A stretch of DNA of 64,000 nt, taken from positions 62,001 to 126,000 of the forward strand of contig MU266350.1 of assembly GCA_021014945.1 (NCBI GenBank), in the 5' to 3' direction. How positions within the stretch are numbered: position 1 is the stretch's first letter; each line of letters starts with the position of its first letter. This stretch comes from Leucogyrophana mollusca (lineage: Eukaryota; Basidiomycota; Agaricomycetes; Boletales). The position numbers and the translations under genes are program-made. Of the stretch, positions 10,250-22,082 are shown in pieces. Below the pieces are notes generated by a model. The model did no database searches, was not told the origin of the DNA, and saw only the letters and a list, made by a program, of their open reading frames with translations.

Positions 10250-13200
10250 ATGAGCAAATCCTCAACTGCATCTGGAAAGATTCCGACGCAGCTCCCTTCG
10301 CAATCCGCTTGGGCAAAGGGCCCGCCGCAGAGTTCGTCCTCTTCAGCACCCTCACCGCGATCGCAGTCTCCTGCTCCCTATAATGTCGCTTCTCCTGTAA
10401 CCGCAACACACTCCAGACGTCCCAGTGCCCTCGGTCAGGGCGTGCCCATAAAAGACGGTGTCACCGTGCCACGAAATAACGTGGGCTCAGTACGACAAGG
10501 TAAGTCCCTCAACACAAAATTTTATCCAGATGCAAAGCATTGACGTTTTTCGCCAGGATCCGCTGTCACCTTTGGATCGATAGATGATGTTGCTGCGCCC
10601 ATATCTTCGTCACCTGCCGCCACACCTGCAGTCAAAACCGAGAGCGTAAAGGCCTTCGGATCCGTACAAGCTACGGCCCAGAACCACGTCAATGGCAAAA
10701 CACCTGCCCCCGCTCCGGCTCCAGGGCCGTCGAAGCAACCCTCAAGACCCGCACTATCCGCCGCATCCACATCTTCCAGTGTCGCTACCACCTCCGCAAA
10801 TTCCTCTTCCTCAACATCCACGCCATCCAAAACCGCCATGGGCAAGGTCGACATCGCCAAACTGTTCCAAGGGTCTTCGTCATCATCATCTCAGCCCCCG
10901 TCCGACACCTCTTCACCGTCCACGAGACCCGCCAACCTCCCTTCCCAGCAGCACCACCAGCCCACGCAGTCATCGGGCCATCCGCCACAGTCGTCACAAT
11001 TGGGCGCGCACCCATATACGCCTTTCGTTCCTGGGATACGGCAGCAGCAGCAGTCTGGTGCCAGTCCTCGTTCGCCAGCGTTCCCGCGTGCACCCCTAAA
11101 TGGCGCAGGGCCTCCCCGACCTGGTGGAGGCCCCGGTGGTCCTATGCCTGCCAGCCCTAGGTTGGCCCATGCACCGCACCCTCATCCCGGACAACCTGCT
11201 GGCATGCCACCCCAGCCTGTTATGCAGCAGTGGGCCCCCTACTATGTAAGTTACGCAGCATTGTTTGTAAAGGAATCCACCTGCTGATAAAACGTGGTAC
11301 AGTACCCAATGGATCCCTACGCGCAACAGCCTCAATACTGGGGCTATATGCAACCTCCCCCCCACATGCACCAACAACCTCACCCTCCTCATACCCCGCA
11401 CCCTCCCCCGCCAGGCCCTCAAAGCCCACATCCCAGCATGATGTCCCCTCGAAACCATCCTCCTCCCCTCCCCGGCACGCCCACCATGACACCCGCCGTC
11501 CCCAATCCTCCGCACACCCCGCATCCCCCTCCCTCCCACTCGCACCAACCATCAAATAGCGTCAGCGCCATCTCGCCGCCGCCCACCCCTTCAACTGCCA
11601 ACGCGCCAGGCGGCCGCAGCTTGAACACGAACGCAAACGCATTCGTGCCTGGGGGTCGCGGCGGGAAGGTGACGATCAAGAGTGAGGACGGAACGGAACT
11701 GAACCTCGAAGCGCTGAAGAAAACGAGTCCTAATCCGCCTACTATACCGATTCCGCCGCCATCGCCTGCCGCTGTGCCCAATCGACGCACTGCGTCGGTG
11801 AGGATCGAGAGCGAAGAGTCAAAGCGGAAGCGCCTTGAGGAGACGCAGCGGAAGGAGCAGGAGAAGAAGGACGCTGAGGAGCGGGCGAAGAAGGAAGAAG
11901 AGGAGAAGAAGCGGCTGGAGGAGGAGGCGAAGCGGAAGGAAGAGGAAGAGGCCGAGAGGAAGAAGCAGGAGGAGGAACAAGAACGGATACGCAAGGAAGA
12001 GGAAGAGAAGGAGCGGATACGGCATGAAGAAGAGGAGAAAGAGCGGATACGAAAGGAGGAAGAGGAGGCTCGTCTCGAGGAGGAGCGTCGGCAGGTGGCT
12101 GAGAAGGAGGCAGAAGAGCGTCGTCAGCAGGAGGAACTGGAGCGCGAGGAAGCCCAGCTGGAGGCTGAGGAGGCTAATGATACAGTCGAGGCCCCGTCAC
12201 CAGCTGAGGAGTCCGCTGAACCAGAAGACGGAGAGGTGGTGGAGAACGGAATTGCCACCCCCGAGCATCTGACGAATGGTGATAGCGAGAGCAAGCTGTC
12301 GAAGGCGAAAGAGGCGCTGCGGATCGATACGTCGTCGATGCCTCCGCCTTCTGAGCTTCCTCGTCGCCGTCCTGGTCCTCTCGATCTTACGTCCTCGAAG
12401 AAGGATATTCCCGCCGGGCCTCAGTCCGCGCTTGCCACTGCTCGCCATATCGAGGACCTGTCGCAGATCGAGTACCCTCAAGGTATCAAGAGCCCGAGTG
12501 TGGAGCTCAACGCGAATGCAAAGGACAAGAAGTTCAGGTACGTACCGACGGGATTGAGTGGATGTACATATGCTTACATTAACTCACATTACAGGTATGA
12601 CCGCGAGTTCCTCTTGCAGTTCATGATCATTTGCAAGGAGAAGCCCGACCACCTCCCTCCCCTCGATGTTCTTGGTATCGAGCCCGTCGACCAGTCGAGT
12701 TTCGCAATGGCTCGCGGCGGCTCAGGTCGTCATCGCCAAGCATCTGGCGCTATGACTCCGTCCAGCGCACGCCAGAACTCGGTTGGTCTTGGGATTGTCG
12801 GTGGTTTCGGCGGGAAGCCTGGCGCTGGGCCTGGTGGGTTCGCAATGGGTCAGTTTTCCACGCCCACGAGCAAGCTTTCGAGCGAGGAACGGTTCGCAAT
12901 GTCTGCGCCTGGCGTCAGGTCTGCGTCCATGGGCAGTGCTGCTGGTATGCAGTTCGGCCGCCCGCCAATGACGCGCACATCGAGTCAGGGAGGACCTGGT
13001 GGTCATGCTATGGGAAAGCGTACGCGCAGCAAGCGTGGTGTGGACCGCAACGACGGCAACAAGGTTCCGCCTCCACAGCAAGGTCAGGGTTCGTCGTTTG
13101 GTGGTCATGGAGGCCAAGGCGCTCCTGCATTCGGTGTGCAGCTTGAACCTGTCGCTCCTCTTGAGGTCTCTGCCAACCGCTGGGTCGCTGGCAGCACATC

Positions 13201-15127
13201 TCGTAAGCCCCAGGCTGACGTCGACTCTCCCGAGCTCGTGGACCGCAAGGTCAAGGCGCTGCTCAACAAGCTCACCATGGAGAAGTTCGACTCCATCTCG
13301 AACCAGATCATCGCCTGGGCAAACAAGAGTGAGATGGAGAAGGATGGGCGGACACTCATCCAGGTCATCCGTCTCGTGTTCGAGAAGGCAACGGACGAGG
13401 CTGCGTGGAGCGAGATGTATGCGCGTTTGTGCCGCAAGATGATGGAGCAGATCAGCCCTGAGGTGCAGGACGACGGCATTAAGAACGCAGACGGCAAGCC
13501 TATCGCTGGCGGGCAGCTTTTCCGGAAATACCTCCTCAACCGGTGTCAAGAAGACTTCGAGCGCGGCTGGTTCGCGAAGGAGGCAGCCGCGGCTGCTGCA
13601 GCGGCGAAAGCGTCCGACGACGAAGCTACCAAGGCCGCCAACGAGAAGAAGGGCGCGGACGGCGAGGCAGAGCTCTACTCTGACGAGTATTACATCGCGC
13701 AGAAGGCCAAGCGCCAGGGTCTCGGACTGATCAAGTTCATTGGTGAACTGTTCAAGCTGCAGATGCTCACGGAGCGTATCATGCACGAGTGTGTGAAGAA
13801 GCTGCTGGGCAATGTCGAGAACCCCGAGGAAGAGGAAATTGAGAGTCTGTGCCAGCTGTTGAAGACGGTTGGACAGATTCTGGACAACCCGAAGGCCCGT
13901 GCGCATATGGACGTTTACTTTACGCGGATGAAGGAGTTTGGGAAGAGCACCAACGTCAGCTCGCGTATGCAGTTCATGCTTCAGGTGCGTGCAAGCGGGT
14001 GGTGCCGGTGCTGCTTTCTCTCATGTGACATGTGTTATTTAGGACGTCATCGAGCTGCGCGAGCGTAAGTGGGTGAGCCGCAAAGAGGTGGCTGCACCAA
14101 CGACAATTGCTGCAGTTCATGAAGCCGTGAGTATATGCAATTGGTCCACTACCGGCTTTGCTGACACCCGTTCCCTTAGGCCGCGAAAGAGAAAGCCGTT
14201 GCAGAGAAAGAGTCATACCAACGCCAGATGAGCATGTCGCGTGGCGGCTCAAGACGAGGCGGTGATCGTAACCAGGAGCTAGGCCCTGATGGATGGGCCG
14301 TGGCAGGCTCAGTACCTCGACCTCCCCCTAAGGCTGGCGACCTCTCGAACTTCGGCAAGATCAACAAGGCAGCACCTATGACGTTTGGACCGAGCAGTGT
14401 ATTCGCCGGGAAGAAAGACGCCGCTGCCAGCAAACGTGAATCCCTATCGCGGACGAGCTCGAGTCAGAACATGTTCTCCATGCTTAGCCAGAACCCTGAG
14501 CTCGCGGCTGAAGCTTCGGGGAAACCCAGCCGGTCTGGAAGCCGCAAGAGCAGTGTCGATTTCGGACAAACGGGTCTGCCGGAGGCACCACCCACGAGAA
14601 GGAAGCTCCAGCTTCTCCCGCGTTCGAAGCCAGCTGAAGAATCCACTCCCGCCGCCTCCGAGGACGAACCGGATAGCGCTGCTGATGGCTCAGCTGCACC
14701 TGCCGCCATGTCCGAAGCGGATGCCAAGAAGAGAGTTGACGAAGACGTCAAGGAGTTCTTTGCAGTTCGGAATCTTGAAGAAGCAGATGTGTACTTCACA
14801 AACCTCACACCTGAACATCGATTCCGACTTATTGACAAGCTGGTTGGTTCCGCGCTGGAGAGTAAGGAGGCAGACGCACGGCTCGTCGGTGACTTCTTTT
14901 CGCAGGTTGTGGGCAAGGCACAGGTGGACGCAGATACCTTCGAGGAGGGCTTCATGCCCATGGCCGAGTTGTTGGACGACATTGCCATCGATGCTCCCAA
15001 GGCATTCGACTACATGGCAATTATGCTCAGAGGAGCAGGGTTCGACAAGGATGAGGAGAGACTCGGACGGATCACTGGGAAGTCCATGGACAGCGACAAA
15101 CTACTACAGCTGGTCACGTCGCCTTGA
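10250..15127 (+). CDS. Translation initiation factor eIF4G
   Basis: The scaffold of the cap-binding complex; it binds eIF4E, eIF4A, poly(A)-binding protein and eIF3 in the cytosol. Six exons (10250-10499, 10557-11245, 11303-12537, 12595-13984, 14043-14126, 14180-15127) give 1531 residues. In order: a long Ser/Pro/Gln-rich N-terminus; a charged Glu/Lys/Arg helix at about 485-605; the eIF4E-binding motif YDREFLL (Y-x4-L-hydrophobic) at about 726; a MIF4G HEAT domain at about 935-1165 (DRKVKALLNKLTMEKFDSIS and onward); an RGG-poor Ser/Pro linker; and an MA3 domain at about 1395-1531 (KKRVDEDVKEFFAVRN). The intron at 12538-12594 is a multiple of three with no stop, so an unspliced reading looks open. 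It is nevertheless clearly intronic, because it separates KKF from RYDREFLL. Confidence 0.95.
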
Positions 15128-15635
15128 GGTTCTATCCCTTTCGCGTATTATTCTGCCCCTTGGTATTTGCTTGCTATTTTCGCCCCATCACCATCAGCAG
15201 TTCGCATCTTTTCGTTTTTCCGCTCGTATCGCGCGTTCCCGATGTTCTGCACTAATATATGTACATCGCATGACAGCTCTCTTTTACCTTTTCTTTCTAT
15301 TCCATTCTCTACACGTTACAGCATACGTTACAGCCAGCAGTACGTTAGGTACGATGCTAGCAATGCACTGGGCAGACACGCGACGAACACTTGGCGTGAA
15401 TTTTCTTGCTGGAATTGAGGAGTCCAGGCAGGAAGGCAACACTGCCACAGAGCCACACGCATCAGTGCCCGATAAGGGTGTATAGAACGGTTATTATAGG
15501 ACTGTCATGACTGGCCAGTTATTCCAATCCGCCCGTCAATCTCAGCTCCTACAAAGCTAGTAAACTTTGCCGGGTCCCTCTCTGTGCCATTCTGCGTTGG
15601 TGGTTGCAACTCGCACGGGCTCCTTTTCGCGCTAG
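15128..15635. other. Intergenic region between eIF4G and TRK
   Basis: The first part is T-rich and AT-rich, as in a 3' untranslated region. The last part, up to the TRK start at 15636, is a promoter region. No gene is seen. Confidence 0.4.
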
Positions 15636-18600
15636 ATGGCCAATTCGAAACACCGTCATATACCTGGAGGCAGTTTGTGGAGAAGTGTAAGGAAAAGCCT
15701 TAACTTTTATCGTGTGCACATCCTTTTCTTGTGCGTATTCCCTCCAGCTGTGATTATTCTCGAATCTGACAAAGAAAATTGGTGCGTTTTAGCTGCTTTA
15801 CTCCTCTCATTTTCTCCGGGATACTGTATGCCAGTAACAGCGAGTATCCAGTCTCGTACATCGATGCTCTCTTCAATTCCGTCAGCGCGATCACCGTGTG
15901 CGGCCTTGCAACGGTAAACCTAAGTCAGTTGACTCCGTGGCAGCAAGTTTTGTTATTCATCCAAATGTGCATCGGAAGCCCAGTACGTCATATTTCGCCC
16001 TTGCCATTACATCTGTCTCACCTTGCTTAGGTCGTTGTATCCTGGGTTATGGTCTACATCCGGAGGTGGTTATCCGAATCTCGATTTGCCACGTTGGATT
16101 AATGTCCGATGGGTTCCCAGGTATTACTTTGCAAAGAAGTTCGACCACATCATCGAAGCAGAGGCCGCCCGCCGAGTAGCTATCAAGATGGAGCAACAGC
16201 TAACTCGCCAATCGGCTGCTTCCAGCGGAGCGCAGGGGCGATGGTCACGCCGCGTGACTGCGATCTTTCGGAGACGCACCGGGTTAAGTACCGTCGTTGA
16301 GGATACCGCAAGCGACGAAGATCGAGATTCTCCGCGTGCAAAGGAAAAGGAGGTCGGGAAGAAGCTGCGAACTGATATGATCCGTCGCATGGATGCGCCG
16401 CCCAAGCTAGTCAATCCTAGTGGATGGATCAGCGAGGGCGGAACCGTTCCAATGAGGATGTCTCCAACCAAGGAGAGTGGCGATCGGATCGATGCTCCAC
16501 CTGTTTCTCCGCGGCAGCTTGCCTTCGCGGATAGCATAACTCGCAGCCCGGGGCGAGCGACGATCCAACTTGAGTCTGACCCGGAGGTCGAAAACGCCCA
16601 CGCTGATGCCGACAATGCTACAGCGTGGAATACCAATGTTAGGCCAATGTATGTCTTCTCTATCATGTTCTATGATGTCAATTAATGTAGCCTACAGGCA
16701 TTCCCGCCGTCTGTCAGACCCTGGAACTCCTGGCGGAAAAGTATCAGGCCCTTGTAAGTTCTTTCTCGTTCTCTCCTTTGTCTTCAATACCTCCTGCTTG
16801 TTCAAAGCTAACCTGGTCATATTTAGCTGGCGGACCCCTTCACAAATCCAGTACTCTCCATGCAAGTATCCATTCACACCAGCCTCCACCTGCTCGCGGA
16901 AGATCTGGGTCCTCCGCTGGTATGCCTCGCACTACGACGGTCGAGTTTGCTCCCAACCTCGAGCGACACCACCCCACCCCTTTGTCACCTGTCCCCAGCA
17001 GAGGGAGGCGCGAACGAAATACCTTGCCCGGTTCCGATTCCGAATCTGAGTTTTCTTACCCTGTGAGAGATACTTCACGTCCGCGACGCCGATCATCTGT
17101 TGCCCCGCCACACTCCCATATTCCAATGGCTCAGCATCCCACAACTCATACCTATCGCTCCTCACGCTCACGGCGTGCCTCTCAATCGTATCCTCCTCCA
17201 CAACCCTACGAACTTCCTGATTTCCAACAACCTCAGCAAAAGCTCAGTGGCTTCGGCGGATTTCCCATGCCACACGAACTGCTCGCGAGTCTGTTCGGAA
17301 AATTGTTTCCACGTGTGAAAACCCGCTTGCAGCGAACGGTTACGATACCTGTCACGACAACCATCGCGGGAGGTGCGATGGGAAGGACCGCCACGTTACC
17401 TGGCAGCGGAGCGGGTCCTGGGAGGACGAATTCGGTGCCTGGTACAATCGGAGGCGGGAGCGTGAGTGCGGCTGATGGCACGAAATCTGTCGCATACATA
17501 TCATTCGACGCGGTAGTGGGGCGCAATTCAGCCTTCCACTCGCTCACCAATGAACAGCTGGAGGAATTGGGTGGGGTGGAGTATCGTGCGCTGAATGCTC
17601 TGCTATGGCTTGTTGCTGTGGTGCGTATATCGATCTCCTGCTGGCATGCGATTTTGGCGCTGATGCGGTTTCTCGTGTCTTTATACCATGTGATGACAAA
17701 CAGTACCATTTTGGCGTACAGTTGATATCATTTGTGGTCATCGCGCCGTACATGTCGATCGCGAAATGGCAGAATGATTTTGTTCCACCGCAGCTCTTCA
17801 GAACTGTAGCCCCTCCTTGGTACGTACCGTCTGCCTTGTATTTTGACACGCACACATTGTGCTGTCGTCCACGCCAGAATTGTTCATATGTTGTTGTGTT
17901 CCTAGGTTCGCCCTTTTTCAAGTTGTGTCCGCTTATACCAACACCGGCACTTCGCTTGTGGACCAGTCGATGGTACCGTTTCAGACGGCATACCCGACGA
18001 TTTTGTTCATGATCTGGTGCATTCTCGCTGGCAATACAGCTTTTGTATGTTTTCCATCTTTCACAGCCTTCTAAGACTGAGCAATATCGTCTTGTTCTTT
18101 CCTCAGCCAGTCTTGTGAGTATTTTTACCCCGATCTGATGTCAAATTGCTCAATCCCGCCGCTCTGATAGTCTAAGATTGATGATGTGAGTCCATCATAC
18201 ACTCACCCTTTTGCTGATCTCACAAACATATATCAGATGGATATTGACAAAATTAGTACCACGTAATTCACGCGTTCACGAGACTCTCCACTTCCTCCTT
18301 GATCATCCACGTCGATGTTTCATCTACCTGTTTCCTTCACATCAAACATGGTTTCTCGTCAGCATCTTAATGATCCTCAAGTAAACACTTTGCTTCACTT
18401 TGTTTCTCATCTCATGCCTTTCATCACAGTTCAACGGACTGGTTCTGCTTCATGGTCCTCGACATTGGCAACCCGTTGATAGACTCGATACCCATCGGTA
18501 CGAGGCTTTTTGCTGGGTTACTCCAGGCTGTCGCTGTCCGAGCCGCTGGCTTTGGCATCGTTGCCCTGGCTGCATTGTCTCCTGCTGTCAAGTAAGCAGA

Positions 18601-19741
18601 CGGAGCCGTTGGTGAAGATTTCACCAAGCACTGATGCGTTTGAACAGAGTGATGTATGCAATCATGATGTATATCAGCGTGTGTGAGTATTAATCAAGCC
18701 TTCTCTTATCCTCAACCCGGAACTAACCATACTTCCTGTAGATCCTATTGCGATGAGGTACGCCGTATTTGTCAAGTGTCGTTGTGTGCGACCTCTTGTT
18801 CACGTAGTCCGTGATGTCTCAGTGTTCGCTCGACAAATGTTTATGAAGAACAATCTCTCGGAGTTTTCAGAGAGGACTACGATTACGTGGACGAGGAGCG
18901 GGCTTTCATTCCTACGGGTTCCCGGATGACGGTGTGGAGCCGTTATATCGGGATGCATGTTCGCAGACAGCTTGCGTTCGGTCCGTTCTTTTTCCGCATC
19001 CAGTGGCACTCGTGCTGACAGTGATTGAACAGATATGTGGTGGCTATGTCTGGCGGTGTTTCTGGTTTGCATAATTGAGGTGTGTTTGCACGGCTCATTC
19101 TTGGGTCCCGTGAGCCCTCAAACCATAATTGTGTTAGCGAGCAGCGCTACTCGACGAGGAGAATCTAGCCTGGTTCAACATATTTTCTATAAGTAAGTTG
19201 GTCCTTCATTTCGTGGACACGCCCCGTTCACCGGCACACGCAGTCTTTGAACTTGTCTCCGCCTATGGCACAGTCGGGTTGAGCCTCGGTATTCCCACAG
19301 TATGCACGTTTCACTTGTGCCGCAGCCCTCGTACGCTAATACGCCGACTAAACCCCTCTTCTCTTCAAGGAAAACTATTCATTCTCCGGCGCATTCCACC
19401 CGCTCTCCAAGCTCATCGTCTGCATTGTCATGCTCCGTGGCCGACACCGCGGGCTCCCTGTAGCTATCGACCGTGCCGTGATGCTTCCAGCGGAATTCAG
19501 AAAGCGAGACGACTCTCGATCGGGCCATTTAAGCAGTATTAACCATCCTCCTTACACGGATGCTGATGGCATGGATGAAACCACCGACCCGAGCCCTGGT
19601 GAATATGAGGATGACTTGTTGGAGCAACATCTCAGGCGCACGGCCAGACGGACTAGCAGTCAGGATATTCTCGTGGAGGCCGCGCGAGTTGCCGCCATGC
19701 AGAGTGACCCGGTGATGCGGCGATCTATTTCTCGAGACTAA
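15636..19741 (+). CDS. TRK-family potassium transporter
   Basis: High-affinity K+ uptake across the plasma membrane. The spliced protein starts MANSKHRHIPGG and enters the first membrane unit NFYRVHILFFCFTPLIFSG. The four pore loops are visible: SAITVCGLATVNLS, AYTNTGTSLVDQS, RAAGFGIVALAALS and AYGTVGLSLGIPT. The filter glycines are present in each. A long, Ser/Arg/Pro-rich hydrophilic loop between the first and second units (about residues 115-540) is typical of fungal TRK proteins and carries many potential phosphosites. Conserved pieces include YYFAKKFDHIIEAEAARRVA and LVPRNSRVHETLHFLLDHPR. There are at least a dozen short introns, two of them flanking tiny exons at 18107-18114 and 18171-18185. 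The C-terminus is hydrophilic and acidic. It appears intact. Confidence 0.92.
18107..18185 (+). other. Two tiny exons (8 nt and 15 nt) in the TRK gene
   Basis: Between exon 17906-18044 (ending GNTAF) and exon 18237 onward (starting IWILTKLVPRN) the conserved TRK sequence needs about eight residues. An 8-nt exon at 18107-18114 and a 15-nt exon at 18171-18185 supply PVFLRLMI in the right phase. Each has a GT donor and AG acceptor around it. Confidence 0.7.
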
Positions 19742-19950
19742 TCTATAGAGCATGTTTTCAACTTGGAGACCATCTATTCTCATTTATCACGGGAAAGAAC
19801 CTTTCTTGTGTATTACATTATTCTTGAGACAACATTTTCTAATTCACGATATCTTCATCCTTGTTTTCGTACAATCTACTAGAACTTACGGCCTATATAT
19901 ATCCACGCCACAGTATTCTCTCTCCTCCACTTGACTGGCTGACTGTCGGA

Positions 19951-21265
19951 ATGTTTCCTCCAACTCACACTGGCAACGGCGAACGAAACCAGGACGCAGA
20001 TGCTGCAATCCGCCAAACCGACTCAGACGCAGCCCTGGCGAGAATATCTGCAGTAAGGAAAGGGCATCTCCAAGACCCATTCATCCCGCATATTGTTCCC
20101 CGCGCCCGGCAAGCGCACTCTAGCCCACCTCTAATCAACATCGGAACGTATGTACGATCCGAAGCGATCGATCGCCTAGTTGAGCAGTGGTTAGACCTTT
20201 CGAAGCAAGACGAGAAAGTATGCCAAATCGTCAGCCTTGGGGCTGGAAGCGATACGAGGTTTTGGAGGATAGCTGTGAGCGAGGTCTTTCCTGGTGAGCG
20301 GTACCCATTAAGCCCAGTAGACAGGACCCCGCAAAGATAGCCTTGGGTCGTACATCGAGATTGACTTTCCGGATGTGACCACAAAGAAAGCCATGGCGAT
20401 ACGCAAGAGCAAGGTCCTCAGTGATGTACTGGGACCACCGGAAAGCGTCCACCTATGTGAGTGTGTTCGTTGGCACAGGTCTTCGGAGACTGACGCCTCT
20501 CATCTTAAGCTCATGGCGGAACTGCTCTTCATGCTCCCAAATACCACCTTCTCCCCGTTGACCTCCGTCTCCCGCCCGCGGAGGTGCTTGCCAGCTGTCT
20601 GCACGACATCCTCTCTTCTTCTCTGCCAACCCTTCTGTTGTTCGAATGTGTCTTGGTGTACATGACCCCAAGCGCCTCGGCCGCACTCATCCAATGGTTC
20701 ACCGACTATTTTGCGGGCACTGCCAACCCAAGCGGCGGCCTGTCGAATCGACCAGGGATATTAGGCGGAATTGTTTATGAAATGTTCGGACTCGGCGATG
20801 CCTTCGGGCAGGTGATGATGAACAACCTTCGAGTAAATCACACCTCGCAATACCGCGTCTCTTTCGCCTCAGTTCTTACACCCGTCCCTTAAACACAGGC
20901 CAGGAATGTCACCCTTCCAGGTGCCACACCGTATCCTTCGCTCTCCACTCTCCCTGCCCGGTTCATAAACCACGGGTTCACAACAGCCAAAGCACTCACC
21001 TTGCGTAACATCCGCAGAGATTATCTCGGGCCTTCAGAGCTCGAAAGGTCAGTGCATCGGGTTTTGCCTGCATCTTGTGACATTCAAATAGTGCTTTTAC
21101 AGAATATCGAGTCTGGAGATGCTTGATGAAGTCGAGGAGCTCAACCTTGTGCTGGAGCATTATGCTATTACGTGGGGTGTCAAGCTGCTTGGCACAGTGG
21201 ACGCCCCTTCGCGGGCAAGGTGGGCCAGCTGGGGTTTGATTGCAGTAGGAACGACCTCTCCATGA
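19951..21265 (+). CDS. PPM1: PP2A leucine carboxyl methyltransferase (LCMT1/Ppm1)
   Basis: Methylates the C-terminal leucine of the PP2A catalytic subunit using S-adenosylmethionine, which controls assembly of PP2A holoenzymes in the cytosol. Five exons (19951-20274, 20321-20456, 20510-20832, 20899-21047, 21103-21265) give 364 residues, close to the family length. The SAM-binding motif SLGAGSDTRFWR lies near residue 98. Further family blocks are YIEIDFPDVTTKKAMAI, LLPVDLRLPP, LFECVLVYMTP and RFINHGFTTAKALTLRNI. The end, RWASWGLIAVGTTSP, fits. The first intron is only 46 bp and ends at TAG, giving the conserved ATGPRKDSLGSY. The third exon contains the left edge of a tandem duplication that left a broken copy of this gene downstream. 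Confidence 0.92.
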
Positions 21266-21845
21266 CTATGATTTGTCCCTGATTTGATGATACTAATTCA
21301 TTGAGCGTGTAGGTATATTATAATTCAGGTTAACCCTGTAAGTCCAGGAAGGCTTGCCTACAAACAAAAGTTATACACGACCGACTGTGATCATACTGGC
21401 CGGGCGTATAGGTTGCGTGCTCCTGATGCTCCCGGCATCCAATTCGGGAACACCGGACGAGGCTTTGTCGCGGGTCAGCCGCGATGTATCCATTTCGTCT
21501 CTTGAAAGAGAGACTAAGTATAGACGCTCCGATATACGATCACCACACAATATCCACAGAACCAAAGGGTCCGTTTCGGAGGATATGACAGTCTCTTTTC
21601 CAGACAGCACACTGATGATCAAGAGTGGGTTATGGCTCGCAAGCTGCCAGCTTACTCTCAGACGACATTACCGATTAACGGAGGCCTGAGACCATCGCCA
21701 ATGCCAAACAACAAGGATTTGACTCCGAAATCAAAGCCCGCACAGGGGGCTCTGTGGGTCAAAGCTAGCGAATACAACAACCCTTGTTCAGACGCATAAC
21801 AGCAACTCAACACTCAACAGCACAAGGCTCACAGCAAAGATGACT

Positions 21846-21880
<35 letters not shown>

Positions 21881-22082
21881 TCCTCCTCCTTATAAGCAGC
21901 GATCACCACCGCACCCGTCATATCCTCGTCGTCAACATTTACCCCACTTGATCATCAACTACCTTTTCACTTCTGCCAGTCTTTAGCGATCGATACCCTG
22001 CTCCATTCAATATTGTCGATTACTCGTCCCCCGCCAAACCGTTTCGGAAAGCCTTTTGATTTCATTATTCACCTGGGCACCC
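21266..22082. other. Intergenic region with proline-codon tract
   Basis: Contains the 3' region of PPM1 and the promoter of the first DUF7330-like gene. An ATG at 21840 opens a short frame with a CCG-repeat tract coding about 15 prolines, then PYKQRSPPHPS, and ends after about 50 codons. The right-hand duplicate keeps this ATG at 25696 with fewer prolines. It may be an upstream reading frame or an alternative first exon; I found no good splice site joining it to the main gene. Confidence 0.4.

Noticed and set aside
11819..12025. Leucine-rich minus-strand frame resembling a membrane protein
   Set aside because: It is the complement of the Glu/Lys-rich helix of eIF4G.
12722..13906. 394-codon open frame on the minus strand
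   Set aside because: It lies antisense to the conserved MIF4G exon of eIF4G, and its composition is that of a codon shadow.
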